Assembly (NCBI GenBank): GCA_024697025.1
Contig: JAILGH010000024.1
Location: 1 to 64,000 of the forward strand
DNA: 64,000 nucleotides
Source: Pseudobutyrivibrio sp.
GTDB taxonomy: Bacteria > Bacillota > Clostridia > Lachnospirales > Lachnospiraceae
Direction: 5' to 3'
Shown here: positions 52,718 through 61,987 of the stretch, one piece after another
How positions within the stretch are numbered: the stretch's first letter is position 1
How the letters are laid out: every line of letters begins with the position of its first letter
The notes under the pieces: generated by a model
Database searches by the model: none
What the model saw: the letters and a program-made list of their open reading frames with translations, nothing else
What the model was told of the DNA's origin: nothing
Made by a program: the position numbers and the translations under genes

Positions 52718-52731
52718 GTCATCCTCCTATT

Positions 52732-52986
52732 CTAATCTAATGGTGCTATTTTAATAAAATCCTGAGTTTCCCATATTTTTAACAATTCTTCTCTATGTAA
52801 TGAAATCCATTTCAATACTAAACTTAATATTTTAGGAGGTAGTTCCCCCTCAATTACTCTATCAGTTTGAAAATCTATTGCTGCAACATCATCTCCATAA
52901 ATAGCATGAATATGTGGTGGGTTATGTTCACTGGACAGAAAATACATCCGGATTACAATCCCATTGAATCTTGATATAACTGGCAT
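52732..52986 (-). CDS. DUF4160 protein
   Basis: 84 residues, matching DUF4160: PVISRFNGIVIRMYF, then EHNPPHIHAIYGDDVAAID. The conserved PPHIHA is intact. First gene of a two-gene unit with DUF2442. GAAGGAGT precedes the ATG. A perfect palindrome covers its promoter at 53009-53028. Biochemical function not established. Confidence 0.85.
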   Translation of the reverse strand: MPVISRFNGIVIRMYFLSSEHNPPHIHAIYGDDVAAIDFQTDRVIEGELPPKILSLVLKWISLHREELLKIWETQDFIKIAPLD

Positions 52987-53004
52987 ACTTTACTCCTTCG
53001 TAGT

Positions 53005-53028
53005 TATTATATCACGGTACCGTGATAT
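53005..53028 (-). promoter_or_regulatory. promoter under a perfect 20-bp palindrome
   Basis: ATATCACGGTACCGTGATAT (53009-53028) is a perfect palindrome. On the minus strand its last bases run into TATAAT, a consensus -10 box for the DUF4160 gene. A dimeric repressor bound here would block the promoter; the helix-turn-helix DUF2442 protein is the obvious candidate. Confidence 0.75.
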
Positions 53029-53183
53029 TTTAAATACAGAATCTACATATATCAGGGGTTCTCTGTACAAATCTCGCTTTTTTTGGTATTATTTTAAAGA
53101 TTTTGATTTTTAGTTGGACTTACTATGTTTTGCTTAGTTTTCCAACTTATCTTTTTATATATTAAATAACGAAAGGAAACACT

Positions 53184-54824
53184 ATGATTCAAGCTAATAA
53201 CGTCACTCTTCGTTTTGGCAAGAAGGCCCTTTTCGAAGAGGTTAATATCAAATTTACCGAAGGAAACTGCTACGGTATCATCGGTGCCAACGGTGCAGGT
53301 AAGTCTACATTCCTTAAGATTTTATCTGGACAGCTTGAGCCTACAAGCGGTGAGATTACAATGAGCCCAGGCAACCGCCTCTCATTCTTGGAGCAGGATC
53401 ACTTCAAGTATGATGAGTTCACAGCTCTTGATACTGTTATCATGGGTAATCAGCGTCTCTACGACATCATGAAGGAAAAGGACGCTATCTATATGAAGGA
53501 AGACTTCTCAGATGAGGATGGTATCCGCGCTGCAGAGCTTGAGACAGAGTTTGCAGAGATGGATGGTTGGAACGCAGAGGCTGATGCGGCAACACTCCTT
53601 AACGGTCTTGGAGTTGAAACAGAGTTCCACTACACTCTCATGTCAGAACTTCCAGGTGCATTAAAGGTCAAGATTCTTCTTGCACGTGCACTTTTTGGTT
53701 CACCAGATGTACTTCTTCTCGATGAGCCTACCAACCACCTTGATTTAGATGCTATTGGCTGGCTTGAGGAGTTCCTTATCAACTTTGAGAATACTGTCAT
53801 CGTCGTATCCCATGACCGTTACTTCCTCAACAAGGTATGTACACATACAGCAGATATCGACTATGGCAAGATTCAGCTTTACGCTGGTAACTATGATTTC
53901 TGGTATCAGTCTTCACAGCTTATCATCCAGCAGCGTAAAGAGGCTAACAAGAAAAAGGAAGAGCAGATTAAGGAATTACAGGAGTTCATTCAGAGATTCT
54001 CTGCTAACGCTTCTAAGTCAAAGCAGGCTACATCACGTAAGCGTGCCCTTGAAAAAATTCAGCTTGATGACATCCGTCCTTCAAGCCGTAAATATCCATA
54101 TATCGACTTTAGACCAGCACGTGAAATCGGTAATGAAGTACTTTCAGTTGAAAACATTACCAAGACTATCGATGGCGAGTTAATCCTCGACCACATTTCA
54201 TTTAACGTTGGTCGCGAAGACAAAATTGCATTTGTTGGTTCAAACGAGCGTGCAAAGACAGTATTGTTCCAGATTCTCGCTGGTGAGATGGAGCCAGACG
54301 AAGGAAGCTACAAGTGGGGTGTTACAACTTCACAGTCTTACTTCCCTAAGGACAACACCAAAATCTTTAACACTGACCTTCTCATTGTAGATTGGCTTAC
54401 ACAGTTCTCTGAAATCAAGGATGCTACTTATGTACGTGGTTTTCTTGGCCGTATGCTTTTCGCAGGTGATGATGGTGCCAAGAAGATGAAGGTATTATCC
54501 GGTGGTGAAAAGGTGCGTGTACTTCTCTCACGTATGATGATTGAGAATTCAAACGTTCTTATGCTTGATGAGCCTACTGACCACCTTGATATGGAAAGTA
54601 TCACAGCTCTCAACACTGGTCTTCAGAAGTTTGCAGGTGTTATCCTCTTCTCTTCTCGTGACCACGAAATTGTACAGACTACTGCCAACAGAATCATCGA
54701 AATCCTTCCGAACGGAAGCATGATTGACAAGATGACTACATACGACGAGTACCTTGAGTCAGACGAAATGGCTCGTAAGCGTACAGTCCTTGAGCTTTCA
54801 GCTGATGAGCTTGAAGATGACTAA
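53184..54824 (+). CDS. ABC-F ATPase, YbiT-like
   Basis: 546 residues, two ATPase domains joined by the ABC-F linker (~245-310, FSANASKSKQATSRK), no membrane part. Domain 1 has Walker A GANGAGKST and Walker B LLLDEPTNHLDLD; its signature is atypical (LPGALKVKI), which is a YbiT-family trait. Domain 2 has LSGGEKVRV and LMLDEPTDHLD, but a non-standard Walker A (GSNERAKTV) and SSRDHE where SHDxE/Q is usual, so its switch His appears replaced. ABC-F proteins act on ribosomes in translation regulation or antibiotic protection. Monocistronic. Confidence 0.9.
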   Translation: MIQANNVTLRFGKKALFEEVNIKFTEGNCYGIIGANGAGKSTFLKILSGQLEPTSGEITMSPGNRLSFLEQDHFKYDEFTALDTVIMGNQRLYDIMKEKDAIYMKEDFSDEDGIRAAELETEFAEMDGWNAEADAATLLNGLGVETEFHYTLMSELPGALKVKILLARALFGSPDVLLLDEPTNHLDLDAIGWLEEFLINFENTVIVVSHDRYFLNKVCTHTADIDYGKIQLYAGNYDFWYQSSQLIIQQRKEANKKKEEQIKELQEFIQRFSANASKSKQATSRKRALEKIQLDDIRPSSRKYPYIDFRPAREIGNEVLSVENITKTIDGELILDHISFNVGREDKIAFVGSNERAKTVLFQILAGEMEPDEGSYKWGVTTSQSYFPKDNTKIFNTDLLIVDWLTQFSEIKDATYVRGFLGRMLFAGDDGAKKMKVLSGGEKVRVLLSRMMIENSNVLMLDEPTDHLDMESITALNTGLQKFAGVILFSSRDHEIVQTTANRIIEILPNGSMIDKMTTYDEYLESDEMARKRTVLELSADELEDD

Positions 54825-54831
54825 AAATATG

Positions 54832-54858
54832 GCGCCCCTTAAGGGGGCGCTTTTTTTT
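54832..54858 (+). terminator. ABC-F gene terminator
   Basis: GCGCCCC pairs with GGGGCGC around a short loop, followed by eight T. Confidence 0.95.
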
Positions 54859-54874
54859 GTTCTAAATACAAAAG

Positions 54875-54901
54875 AAAGAGACGCCAGCGGAGCGTCTCTT
54901 T
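54875..54901. other. perfect 10-bp hairpin between ABC-F terminator and micro-ORF
   Basis: AAAGAGACGC and GCGTCTCTTT with a 7-nt loop. It may be a second-stage terminator or the leader of the following micro-ORF. Confidence 0.5.
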
Positions 54902-54920
54902 CAAAAGGGAGAATAATGTT

Positions 54921-54995
54921 ATGAAAAAATTGTATCTCTTTCGAGATGATTATATATTAACTGATAATTATGTTCAAGCTAAGTCTAAAGTGTGA
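54921..54995 (+). CDS. possible 24-residue micro-ORF
   Basis: An ATG with AAAGGGAG 8-10 bp upstream opens MKKLYLFRDDYILTDNYVQ and five further residues before TGA. It stands alone between the ABC-F terminator and the pyruvate kinase stop. Coding is unproven; there is no homologue I recognise. Confidence 0.25.
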   Translation: MKKLYLFRDDYILTDNYVQAKSKV

Positions 54996-55024
54996 ATTGT
55001 CTGTGAATAATAAAAGTTATCAGC

Positions 55025-56440
55025 CTATTGAATTGTTTCCACCTTTATAGTGTTTGTATTGCCTACGCTTCCGTCAATTGGACCACCTGTAAGTACTACA
55101 TTATCGCCGGCTTTAAGGTCTAACATCTGCTGAACACGGCCTACTGCATAGTAGAACATAACATCAAGTGAAGAGAACTTATCTACTAGAACTGGTGTAA
55201 CGCCCCAGCTCATTCCAAGCTTTCTCCATACCTTTTTGTCCGTTGTCATGGCAACGATGTCAACTGGGCAACGGAAACGACTAACCATACGAGCTGTACG
55301 ACCAGACATTGTACAAGCAACGATTGCCTTAGCATCTACGTCGATAGCCATTGAACATGTTGAGTGACTAACAGCATCTTGAGTAGAGCGAATCTCAACA
55401 TCTTCTCTATGGAAACGTCTTGTATAAGAAATATCTGCCTCAGTTTCCTCAGCAATCTCAGCCATAGTAGCAACTGCCTGAACTGGATATTTACCCTGAG
55501 CACTCTCACCAGAAAGCATGATTGCGCTAGTACCATCATAAACAGCATTGGCAACGTCTGAAATCTCAGCACGTGTAGGACGTGGATTGGTAATCATTGA
55601 CTCAAGCATCTCTGTGGCAGTGATAACTCTCTTGCCAAGGACACGACACTTTGAAATAAGTTCCTTTTGAATTGCTGGAAGCTTTACAAAAGGAATCTCA
55701 ACGCCAAGATCGCCACGGGCAACCATAATGCCGTCGCAGAGTTCACAAATCTCCTCGATGTTATCTACACCTGGCTGATTCTCAATCTTTGCAATAATAT
55801 CAATATTATCGCCACCATTTGCATGAAGGAAGTCCTTAAGCTCCTCCAAATCCTTCTTAGTTGAAACAAAAGATGCGGCGATGTAATCAACATCATTTTC
55901 AATGCCAAAAAGAATATCCTTCTTGTCCTGCTCTGAAAGATATGGACCTGACATAACTTTGTTAGGGAAACTCATGGACTTCTTATTGCTCATGGTTCCT
56001 CCTGTTGTACACTTGGTAATAACGTCCTTTCCCTTGATGTCTGTAACTTCAAAGAAAACAATACCGTTGCAAACAGAAAGCGTATCACCTACTGCAAGGT
56101 CCTTGTGAAGGTTCTTGTGGCTAACAGAAACTCTAGTCTCATCACCCTCAACATCTTCTGTGGTAAATGTAAATACATCTCCTTCTTTAACTGTAACTGA
56201 GCCATCCTTAAATGTACCAATACGGTACTCTGGGCCCTTTGTATCAAGCATGATTGCAATTGGAAGATTGAGATTCATACGAACCTTCTTTACCAAATCC
56301 ATCTTCATGCCCTGCTCCGCATGGTCACCATGGGAAAAGTTCATTCTAGCAACATTCATTCCGGCCTTTGCCATAGCTGTGAGAGTTTCCTCATTCATGC
56401 TTGCTGGACCGATTGTACAAATAATCTTTGTCTTTCTCAT
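55025..56440 (-). CDS. pyk: pyruvate kinase
   Basis: 471 residues from the ATG at 56440 (GAGGAG upstream), followed by the canonical opening MRKTKIICTIGPAS. Transfers phosphate from PEP to ADP. The active-site region contains AKIENQPGVDNI and MVARGDLGVEIP. It lacks the extra C-terminal PEP-utiliser domain found in Bacillus. The B-domain and allosteric C-domain are complete. Monocistronic. Confidence 0.96.
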   Translation of the reverse strand: MRKTKIICTIGPASMNEETLTAMAKAGMNVARMNFSHGDHAEQGMKMDLVKKVRMNLNLPIAIMLDTKGPEYRIGTFKDGSVTVKEGDVFTFTTEDVEGDETRVSVSHKNLHKDLAVGDTLSVCNGIVFFEVTDIKGKDVITKCTTGGTMSNKKSMSFPNKVMSGPYLSEQDKKDILFGIENDVDYIAASFVSTKKDLEELKDFLHANGGDNIDIIAKIENQPGVDNIEEICELCDGIMVARGDLGVEIPFVKLPAIQKELISKCRVLGKRVITATEMLESMITNPRPTRAEISDVANAVYDGTSAIMLSGESAQGKYPVQAVATMAEIAEETEADISYTRRFHREDVEIRSTQDAVSHSTCSMAIDVDAKAIVACTMSGRTARMVSRFRCPVDIVAMTTDKKVWRKLGMSWGVTPVLVDKFSSLDVMFYYAVGRVQQMLDLKAGDNVVLTGGPIDGSVGNTNTIKVETIQ

Positions 56441-56611
56441 TCTATACTCCTCTATATGATGATATTGATTCCCGCCGATTTTGCTGGCAGGAAACATGTT
56501 TACCTAAAAAAAACGAAATCCAAACAATAATAACACCATTTACCCCTTACGTAAACTAGATATGTACATATTATATCAAAAATTTTAAATATGGGTGAAC
56601 TGAGCAAAACA

Positions 56612-56858
56612 CAGTATGAGTATGACTTACTTCATATCAAAAAAATGTCATACTGTTATCTATAAATTTAAAGATGGCGACGAAAAAAAAGTATGACTTT
56701 CAATTATATATGAGAGTCATACTTTTTTACTGGTATTATAAGTTTTACTTATTCAAAATCTGTGTATAGTCATACTTCCATAACAGATTTTATTATAAGA
56801 ATCGCTCAAATTAAGCCTAAATCAGTATCACTTTTAAAAAAGAGCCAAAAGTCATACT
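56612..56858. repeat. cluster of six AGTATGAC/GTCATACT octamers
   Basis: AGTATGAC at 56619 and 56690; its complement GTCATACT at 56647, 56716, 56769 and 56851. The inner pair (56684-56729) forms an AAAAAAGTATGACT hairpin with T-runs on both sides and could act as a bidirectional terminator. The rest of the 495-bp region (56441-56936) holds no gene. Confidence 0.6.
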
Positions 56859-56936
56859 CCAAAAGTAAAAATGTTTTCCTGCCACCTAAGCAAATTCTTA
56901 CTTACACAATTATCACGTTGCTAGTGAATTACTTAC

Positions 56937-57188
56937 TTAGAAAAGTCCTAAAAATTTCTTCTCATAAGGCTCTGACTTCATCCACTCAACTGAATATCCT
57001 GTCTCGCCAACAGCAGCAACTAACATATTTTCATCTGGAATCTCCTCTGAGATAAATGAAGCTTCACCTTTGGTATATGAGCTCTTCACTTTCTTTGCTT
57101 CGGGTACCTTTTTGCGAATTACATCATTTACATGTGCCTCGCACATGCCACACATCATTCCATCAATTTTTAACATTGTTTTATACAT
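56937..57188 (-). CDS. small heavy-metal-associated (HMA) domain protein
   Basis: 83 residues. A ferredoxin-like HMA fold with the metal-binding MMCGMCEAHV (MxCxxC) near the N-terminus; otherwise divergent. Such proteins carry Cu(I) or other soft metals, but no copper ATPase is adjacent. GAGGTG precedes the ATG. Follows the decayed hydrolase by 11 bp. Confidence 0.75.
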   Translation of the reverse strand: MYKTMLKIDGMMCGMCEAHVNDVIRKKVPEAKKVKSSYTKGEASFISEEIPDENMLVAAVGETGYSVEWMKSEPYEKKFLGLF

Positions 57189-57199
57189 ATTTTACACCT

Positions 57200-57571
57200 C
57201 TAAACCTCATGAATAAGGTCATAAATACGAAGTCCCTCATCATCGCCACTATAAGGATAATCATAAAATGCCTCTTTAACCATAGGAAAAAATGGATAGC
57301 AATGAAACATTCCTTCACCAACAATCATTTCATAATCCACGCCATACTTTTTCATAACCTTTTCAAAGGATGGTGCGCAAGCGTATAAGGTTTCATCCGA
57401 ACCATAATTAAACGTGATAGGTGGACTATTGGTAAAATCTCCCTTCTGGAGCCAAATCATGTATTTCATTAATATATGGAACAATTCCAAGTGCGAGATT
57501 TCCACCCGAAGAAGACCCAAGTATCGATATGGCCTTAAGCTCATATATCCCCCTGTATTCAAAAATATAAT
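57200..57571 (-). pseudogene. alpha/beta hydrolase pseudogene
   Basis: Two frames carry pieces of one alpha/beta hydrolase (Abhydrolase_3/HSL type). One frame (57571 to the TAG at 57426) has FEYRGIYELKAISIL and the nucleophile elbow GSSSGGNLALG. The other (57562-57200) has the C-terminal SPPITFNYGSDETLYA with the acid Asp and GMFHCYP with the catalytic His. The N-terminal half is missing, about 100 residues of lid and core between the two pieces are absent, and the frame is broken. The open reading frame of 120 codons here is therefore a remnant. Confidence 0.8.
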
Positions 57572-57647
57572 TAAAAAAATGGAGGCACCTTCAAAATATT
57601 ATGGGCGTAGCTATAGACTAAGCGACCAAAATACTTTAGATGCCTCC
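57572..57647 (-). terminator. eno terminator, long hairpin
   Basis: On the minus strand GGAGGCATC..AAAGTATTTTGG pairs with CCATAATATTTTGAAGGTGCCTCC, followed by ATTTTTTTAA. The T-run coincides with the truncated 5' end of the hydrolase remnant. Confidence 0.8.
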
Positions 57648-57657
57648 AAAAAAATTA

Positions 57658-58992
<1,335 letters not shown>

Positions 58993-59022
58993 CTATTTGC
59001 GTCTTGAGTCAATAGAAAGTGC

Positions 59023-59141
59023 GAGCTCCTTATTTATGGCAAGAGGTAGCAACTCTAAATAATAAAAAGGAGCTCTGCAATGATTTACACTATAGTTAGA
59101 AGAATCTAACCATAAGTAGATTAACAGAACTCCTTTATTTC
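59023..59141 (-). promoter_or_regulatory. mutually exclusive hairpin arms upstream of eno
   Basis: Three related arms: GAGCTCCTTATTTAT (59023-59037), ATAATAAAAAGGAGCTCTG (59059-59077) and CAGAACTCCTTTATTTC (59125-59141). On the minus strand, arms 3 and 2 form a stem followed by TTTTTATTATTT, a terminator shape; arms 2 and 1 form an alternative stem. A small hairpin GTTAGA/TCTAAC lies within the first. This could simply terminate the 49-residue peptide message, or attenuate transcription into eno. Confidence 0.5.
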
Positions 59142-59219
59142 TTCAATTAATTATGCGATTGTTAATTGATATAATTTATCAATTAGTCTAGTTCTTACTT
59201 TTCAAGTTAAACCTTTAAT

Positions 59220-59369
59220 CTATGCGTTAAATACCTGCTCAGTTAATACTTGCGCACTAACATTCTTTCTATAAATCTCTTTGCCATAGTGTGGATCCCA
59301 CCTTGCAACACTTCCTGCCATTGCAAATATCACACTAACAGCTACTAACTTACTAACAATCTTCTTCAT
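59220..59369 (-). CDS. 49-residue secreted peptide precursor
   Basis: GGAGGAAAGAGAA precedes an ATG opening MKKIVSKLVAVSVIFAMAGS, a clear signal peptide with probable cleavage after VA about residue 22. The mature part, about 27 residues, starts RWDPHYGKEIYRKN and ends VFNA; it is basic and has no cysteine. It lies between the dockerin gene and enolase on the same strand. Function unknown: it may be a secreted signal, an antimicrobial peptide or a remnant of a larger secreted protein. Confidence 0.6.
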   Translation of the reverse strand: MKKIVSKLVAVSVIFAMAGSVARWDPHYGKEIYRKNVSAQVLTEQVFNA

Positions 59370-59512
59370 TTCTCTTTCCTCCTAATAAATTACAATTAAT
59401 ATACATTTTTTCTCAAACGGCAATATTGTAACGCAATTTTATTTTTGATGATTGCCGTTTCTTGCTGAGAATTTATTAAATCATGCCATAATTTATTAGG
59501 AATATTTAATTA

Positions 59513-60763
59513 TTAAATAGATTGCTTTAGTAAGTCTAAATCGGTAGCGTCAACTTTGCCGTCAGAATTCATATCACCATTAACTAATATAGCAAGGGAA
59601 GTCTCACCGCCATTATTGATATAATTTTCAAGTACTAGCACATCCGAGTAATCAACTTTATCATCGTTGTTAACATTGCCCTTGATGATAACGCCGCTAA
59701 CCTCCGGTTGAGGAACTTGCATAACAGAATCATGTGTCTCCACTCCATTTTCATCAAGCTTTGTAATCTCGATTTCCTTTGGCCAGAAGTACTCATTCTT
59801 CTGAGGTGTTTCATCTGTTAAAAGAACCAATCCTGCATCAGGAGGAGCCATCTTACCGCTGCGCTCCACAAAACGCTCCTTTACAGTTCCGTCATCCTTG
59901 AATGTAATGTAACCGTCCTCAAAATACTGTGTATCATAAAAATCTATCAAACGATAATGAATTACTTCATTTTTAAATTTGTCTTCCAACTTAGTCTGAC
60001 TAAAATCATAGAGAGTTGGATAAGCAAATTCGCCTTCATATACTAAAGAATAAGCATTACTGAAGGTTCTAAAAGATGATAAATACATGTCTCGCTCAGT
60101 AATGGTCTTGTATACGTGAGTGTCAATTGGCATTGGCTCAGCATCATCCCGGACATAGGTAACGCATTCCATCTTAGTAGCAAGAACTGTGTAAGGCACA
60201 TCAAGCTCAGGATGATTAAAAATACCATCAGTCCATTTCATTGTGCCATCTGTCTGCTTCCTAAAATGATAGTCGCCTCTGTCGGAAATCTTTTTCTGAT
60301 TTTCCGTGCCATAGTTCTCATAGTGACCGGTATCTGTGATTTCCTTCTCCACAGGAAAATCTGGCATTACACGGTAAACGCCCTTCTCCCATACAGCCTT
60401 ACTTCCATCATTGTACACGCAGTCCAACTCGTAAACACCATATGTCCAATCTCCCCATTTATACTGAGGATTACAATTGTGGGCATTCACCCAAATGTCC
60501 TTGAGATTGCCTGCGTTGATTTCTATTCCATCTCTGGTTTTCATACCATACAAATCAGAATAGTCATCAAATACCCCATCCTTAACTACACCTGAAATAG
60601 CCAAGTTCTCATATGTGTTGGCCATTTTAAGTGTCAAGGTTTTGCCTGTTGCATCCGGTGGATTTCCTTCGAATCTCACATATGCATTAGCTGTCAAAGA
60701 TGTCACGCTGATGGACAGCGCAAGCGAGGCAGCACACGCTGCCAGTTTGTAAAACTTTTTCAT
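59513..60763 (-). CDS. secreted protein with C-terminal dockerin domain
   Basis: 416 residues. Signal peptide about 1-27 (LAACAASLALSISVTSLTANA). The central ~300 residues are Trp/Tyr/Asp-rich beta-type sequence of no recognised family. The last ~60 residues are a type I dockerin: two EF-hand-like repeats, NVNNDDKVDYSDVLVLENYI and DMNSDGKVDATDLDLLKQSI. Dockerins bind cohesins in cellulosomes, but they also occur in isolated proteins of rumen bacteria. No scaffoldin or cohesin gene is in view. GGGG-rich ribosome site. Confidence 0.85.
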   Translation of the reverse strand: MKKFYKLAACAASLALSISVTSLTANAYVRFEGNPPDATGKTLTLKMANTYENLAISGVVKDGVFDDYSDLYGMKTRDGIEINAGNLKDIWVNAHNCNPQYKWGDWTYGVYELDCVYNDGSKAVWEKGVYRVMPDFPVEKEITDTGHYENYGTENQKKISDRGDYHFRKQTDGTMKWTDGIFNHPELDVPYTVLATKMECVTYVRDDAEPMPIDTHVYKTITERDMYLSSFRTFSNAYSLVYEGEFAYPTLYDFSQTKLEDKFKNEVIHYRLIDFYDTQYFEDGYITFKDDGTVKERFVERSGKMAPPDAGLVLLTDETPQKNEYFWPKEIEITKLDENGVETHDSVMQVPQPEVSGVIIKGNVNNDDKVDYSDVLVLENYINNGGETSLAILVNGDMNSDGKVDATDLDLLKQSI

Positions 60764-60797
60764 TTCACTACCCCCTTTAAAGATACTACTGTCTTAC

Positions 60798-60813
60798 CCG
60801 TAACTTATTACGG
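60798..60813. promoter_or_regulatory. CCGTAA inverted repeat upstream of the dockerin gene
   Basis: CCGTAA and TTACGG spaced 4 bp, 35 bp upstream of the start; a possible operator or leader hairpin. Confidence 0.35.
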
Positions 60814-60926
60814 ATATGTTACAATTTATCAGACAATAACACATCTTATAGGCAGCTGCAATAATATTTTGTATATTTTGCCATAATTACCTATAAAAGG
60901 GGTGCTCTTTTGGTGGAGAATGCCTA

Positions 60927-60947
60927 AAAATCCCTTTATTTAAGGGA
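60927..60947 (-). terminator. terminator overlapping the LD-carboxypeptidase stop codon
   Basis: On the minus strand TCCCTT and AAGGGA form a stem around the TAA stop, followed by TTTTTAGG. The last codons therefore belong to the terminator. Confidence 0.75.
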
Positions 60948-61976
60948 ATAGTTCAATGTTATATTATCGCCTTGAGTACTTACAGTCGTGTAGGCTCCAG
61001 AGATAATAGGTACCATTGGTGCCAAATGTCCCACGTCCGCATCCATTAGCATAGGAACGTTGTATTTTCCAAGAATTCCTGTAACAGCTGTGTACTGATC
61101 AAGTCCCATCAGCTCTTCCTTCCAAGCAGCCAAAGGACGTCCCACAATAAATCCCTTTGCATTCTTGAACCAACCTGCTCTATCCAAGTTCCAAAGGGCG
61201 CGTCTAATCGACATCACATTTAAATCGCAGGCTTCAATAAACCAAATAACGCCCGTGTCCTTATATTTCTCATTAAATGAATCCACGTTATCGTACTTAG
61301 TCCCAACAAGGTTAGCCAAGCAGTCAAGACATCCCCCAGTAATTATTCCAGAAAAATCAGGGAGTCGATTAACCTGAGCCTGTCCCAAAAATTGCTTTAA
61401 CTCTTTCTTTTCAGTCACATTGAAAGTGGCAAAGGGATTATCCTCAGTCTTTAAGGATTCAATTTCAAACTTGTTGTATCCCTCCACTGTCAAGGTCTTG
61501 CCAGTGATTAAATCTATAGTGTCCTCCAAAGATTTATGAAGCTGACTTTGACCAAAAGCCCCAATACTTGGCCCGTAGATAGAAGCAACATCGCAGATTG
61601 TGTTAAGCAGAAAAGTGAAATTGGTATTGTCCGAATAGCCCATGTACCATTTTGGATTCGCCTCATTAATAGCATCAAAATCCACATGGTCCAAAGTCTC
61701 ACACATAAGCTCACCGCCGCCGCAGGTAATTAACATATCGTTGTCTTGGCTTACATAAAAATCTGTAAGCTCTCTGCCGCAGTTTTCCGGAGTTGAACTG
61801 ATACCTATTCCATCGCTCTTTCTGCAATTTGGCCCCTCTATAATTGTATAGCCCATCCCCTGAAATCGCTTAATTGCTGCATCCATACAGCTCTTATATG
61901 GTTCAAATGAACATCCAAAGGATGGAGCTACAAGGCCTATAGTACCGTTTTCTTTAATAAATTCTGGGTATCGCAT
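60936..61976 (-). CDS. LD-carboxypeptidase (S66 family)
   Basis: 346 residues. Serine peptidase that trims D-amino acids from muropeptides in cell-wall recycling, or acts on microcin-like conjugates (MccF type). Conserved elements are GLVAPS at the start, the nucleophile Ser in MGYSDNTN, Glu in FIEACD and the catalytic His in DVGHLAPM. No signal peptide, so cytoplasmic. It starts 11 bp after a lipoprotein gene, in one operon. Confidence 0.9.
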   Translation of the reverse strand: MRYPEFIKENGTIGLVAPSFGCSFEPYKSCMDAAIKRFQGMGYTIIEGPNCRKSDGIGISSTPENCGRELTDFYVSQDNDMLITCGGGELMCETLDHVDFDAINEANPKWYMGYSDNTNFTFLLNTICDVASIYGPSIGAFGQSQLHKSLEDTIDLITGKTLTVEGYNKFEIESLKTEDNPFATFNVTEKKELKQFLGQAQVNRLPDFSGIITGGCLDCLANLVGTKYDNVDSFNEKYKDTGVIWFIEACDLNVMSIRRALWNLDRAGWFKNAKGFIVGRPLAAWKEELMGLDQYTAVTGILGKYNVPMLMDADVGHLAPMVPIISGAYTTVSTQGDNITLNYSLK

Positions 61977-61987
61977 GTCTTATCCTT

